Position numbers and translations under genes: made by a program
Assembly: GCA_039586815.1 (NCBI GenBank)
Contig: JBDHJR010000001.1
Coordinates: 156,811-220,810 of the forward strand
DNA length: 64,000 nt
Source of the DNA: WVYX01 sp039586815
GTDB lineage: Bacteria > Gemmatimonadota > Gemmatimonadetes > Gemmatimonadales > GWC2-71-9
Direction of reading: 5' to 3'
Shown here: one piece after another, positions 62,627 to 64,000 of the stretch
How the letters are laid out: the number at the start of each line of letters is the position of its first letter
How positions within the stretch are numbered: position 1 is the stretch's first letter
Notes under the pieces: generated by a model
Databases searched by the model: none
The model's input: only the letters and a program-made list of their open reading frames with translations
What the model was told of the DNA's origin: nothing

Positions 62627-63636
62627 CCACGCCGCGCTTCCTGATCACGGCGTCGCCGCATCTCGCCGAGAGCGACTCGACGCCCAAGATCATGTGGCAC
62701 GTGGTGCTGAGCCTGCTGCCGATCGTGGGCGCGTCGATCTACTACTTCGGTCCCAGCGCCGTGCTGGTGACCGCGGCTGCGACGGCCGGCTGCCTGCTCA
62801 CCGAGTGGGCCTTCGGCAAGAAGGGCACCCTCCTCGACGGCTCGGCGATGATAACGGGCCTGTTGCTGGGCTTGATCCTGCCGGCGGGCATTCCGCTGTG
62901 GATGGCCTTCGTGGGCGGCGTGTTCAGCATCGGGTTCGGCAAGATCGTGTTCGGCGGGCTGGGGCAGAACATCTTCAACCCGGCGCTGCTGGGGCGCGCC
63001 TTCCTGCAGGCCGCGTTTCCGGTGGCACTCACCACGTGGCCGGTGATCCGCGAGAACTGGTGGGCACTGAGGGGCGACAACTTCGCGCTGCCGCTCATGA
63101 GCGCCAAGGAAGTGGACGTGCTCACCGCCGCCACTCCACTCGGCCTCATGAAGTTCGAGCAGACCACCACGGAGCTGGGCAGCCTGATGATCGGCGCGAC
63201 CGAAGGGTCGCTGGGTGAGACCGCCGGGCTGTTGATTCTGTTGTGCGGCGGCTACCTGGCGCTGCGCAAGTTCCTCAACTGGCGCATACCGGCCAGCATC
63301 TTCCTCACGGTGGCGGTGTTCTCGCAGCTGCTGCACTGGCTCGACGCCACCCGCTATCCCGACGCGATGTTCATGCTGTTCTCCGGCGGCCTCATGCTGG
63401 GCGCCGTATACATGGCCACCGACATGGTGACCTCGCCGGTGACCAACGCCGGCTGCTGGATCTTCGGCTTCGGGATCGGCTTCCTGGTCGTGGTGATCCG
63501 GCTGTGGGGCGGACTCGCCGAGGGCGTCATGTACGCGATCCTGCTGATGAACGCGCTCGTGCCGTTCATCAATCGCGCCACCCAGCCGCGCCTGTTCGGC
63601 ACCAAGCGACGCGAGCCCAAGGAGGCGGCCACGTGA
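62623..63636 (+). CDS. rnfD: Electron transport complex subunit RnfD
   Basis: About 337 residues, eight to nine membrane helices (for example GLLLGLILPAGIPLWMAF). The segment LTAATPLGLMKF corresponds to the covalent FMN-attachment region with its Thr. ATG 62623 overlaps the RnfC stop. Part of the membrane ion-translocating core. Confidence 0.92.
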   Translation: MTTPRFLITASPHLAESDSTPKIMWHVVLSLLPIVGASIYYFGPSAVLVTAAATAGCLLTEWAFGKKGTLLDGSAMITGLLLGLILPAGIPLWMAFVGGVFSIGFGKIVFGGLGQNIFNPALLGRAFLQAAFPVALTTWPVIRENWWALRGDNFALPLMSAKEVDVLTAATPLGLMKFEQTTTELGSLMIGATEGSLGETAGLLILLCGGYLALRKFLNWRIPASIFLTVAVFSQLLHWLDATRYPDAMFMLFSGGLMLGAVYMATDMVTSPVTNAGCWIFGFGIGFLVVVIRLWGGLAEGVMYAILLMNALVPFINRATQPRLFGTKRREPKEAAT

Positions 63637-64000
63637 CCGAACCCGTCCAGCTCGAGGGGAAGCACGAGGTGAAGGCCTCCAAGCTGCTCGCTACGTTGGG
63701 CGCGGCGGGGGCGCTGGCCGGCTTCCTCATCGTATTCGTGTGGAGCTGGACGCAGCCGATCATTCAGGAGTACAAGGCGGAGCAACTGCGCCTCGCGGTG
63801 CAGCAGGTACTGGGTGGGCCGGACCACTTCGACACTCTTTACGTGTACGAAGGAGCGTTGGTGAAGGACCTGCCCGCCGGTGTGGACGGAACGGCACTGC
63901 AACAGATCTTCGCAGGCTACACGGCGCAGGGTGAGCGCATTGGCTTCGCCGTGGCGTACGGCGAACCCGGGTTCCAGGACATCGTGCGCGTGATATTCGG
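63633..64000 (+). CDS. rnfG: Electron transport complex subunit RnfG (partial)
   Basis: GTG start overlapping the RnfD stop (GTGA). The first 122 residues show one membrane helix (ATLGAAGALAGFLIVFVWSW) and the start of the periplasmic FMN-binding domain with GERIGFAVAYGEPGFQDIVR. The rest, including the SGAT flavinylation motif, is beyond the window. rnfE and rnfA are expected next. Confidence 0.88.
   Translation, partial: MTEPVQLEGKHEVKASKLLATLGAAGALAGFLIVFVWSWTQPIIQEYKAEQLRLAVQQVLGGPDHFDTLYVYEGALVKDLPAGVDGTALQQIFAGYTAQGERIGFAVAYGEPGFQDIVRVIF

Noticed and set aside
1..64000. CRISPR arrays, insertion sequences, phage or plasmid origins
   Set aside because: No regularly spaced repeats, transposase or integrase motifs, terminal inverted repeats or replication-origin signatures were found by reading.

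Overview
The window is GC-rich, densely coding DNA. It looks like chromosome from an aerobic or facultative Gram-negative bacterium. Lipobox proteins, an outer-membrane beta-barrel, RND pumps with a periplasmic adaptor and an Rnf complex indicate a two-membrane cell. Repeated 6-bladed beta-propeller lipoproteins, many exported peptidases and serine hydrolases, and Ser/Thr kinases resemble Gemmatimonadota. That assignment is an inference from gene content, not from a marker gene.

Layout. 1-10554 (minus): an operon of an RND adaptor and two RND permeases, interleaved with two propeller lipoproteins and ending in a proline-racemase-family enzyme cut by the window edge. 10747-11892 (plus): a third propeller protein, then a terminator. 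12085-15289 (plus): a three-gene operon (SDR/DUF2867, beta-barrel, DUF523-DUF1722) behind a promoter with a perfect palindrome. Its content recalls B12-photoreceptor (LitR/CarH) light-response clusters. 15302-19539 (minus): a sulfur operon (lipoprotein sulfurtransferase, split YeeE/YedE, rhodanese-like protein), followed by a fatty acid hydroxylase-type protein and a DDAH-like hydrolase. 19653-31546: penicillin-binding protein, DUF4105 protein, orphan solute-binding protein, GGDEF-EAL protein, M23 peptidase, a sigma-region-4-like protein, two methyltransferases and a CPA2 antiporter. 31715-50000: mostly secreted hydrolases (two serine hydrolases, M20, M19, M1, alpha/beta hydrolase, amidohydrolase), a desaturase, a kinase and a phosphoesterase. 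49529-51446: an Ig-like metallopeptidase lipoprotein, a kinase remnant and tRNA-Ser(GGA).

51592-64000 (plus) is the most striking block. It is one tight operon coding for a 2-oxoacid:ferredoxin oxidoreductase (fused gamma-alpha, beta), an unknown protein, RnfB, a 1671-residue PFOR/NifJ-type enzyme with an extra C-terminal ferredoxin domain, RnfC, RnfD and RnfG (cut by the window end). The arrangement suggests that oxidation of pyruvate and another 2-oxoacid is coupled through ferredoxin directly to Rnf-driven ion pumping and NAD+ reduction.

Several small or hidden features were found by reading: a 26-residue membrane microprotein, a 46-residue CxxC protein coupled to a serine hydrolase, matching ECF-sigma-type promoters in front of separate exported-protein genes, a heptad repeat at the start of a lipoprotein gene, and a serine hydrolase whose catalytic serine is glycine.
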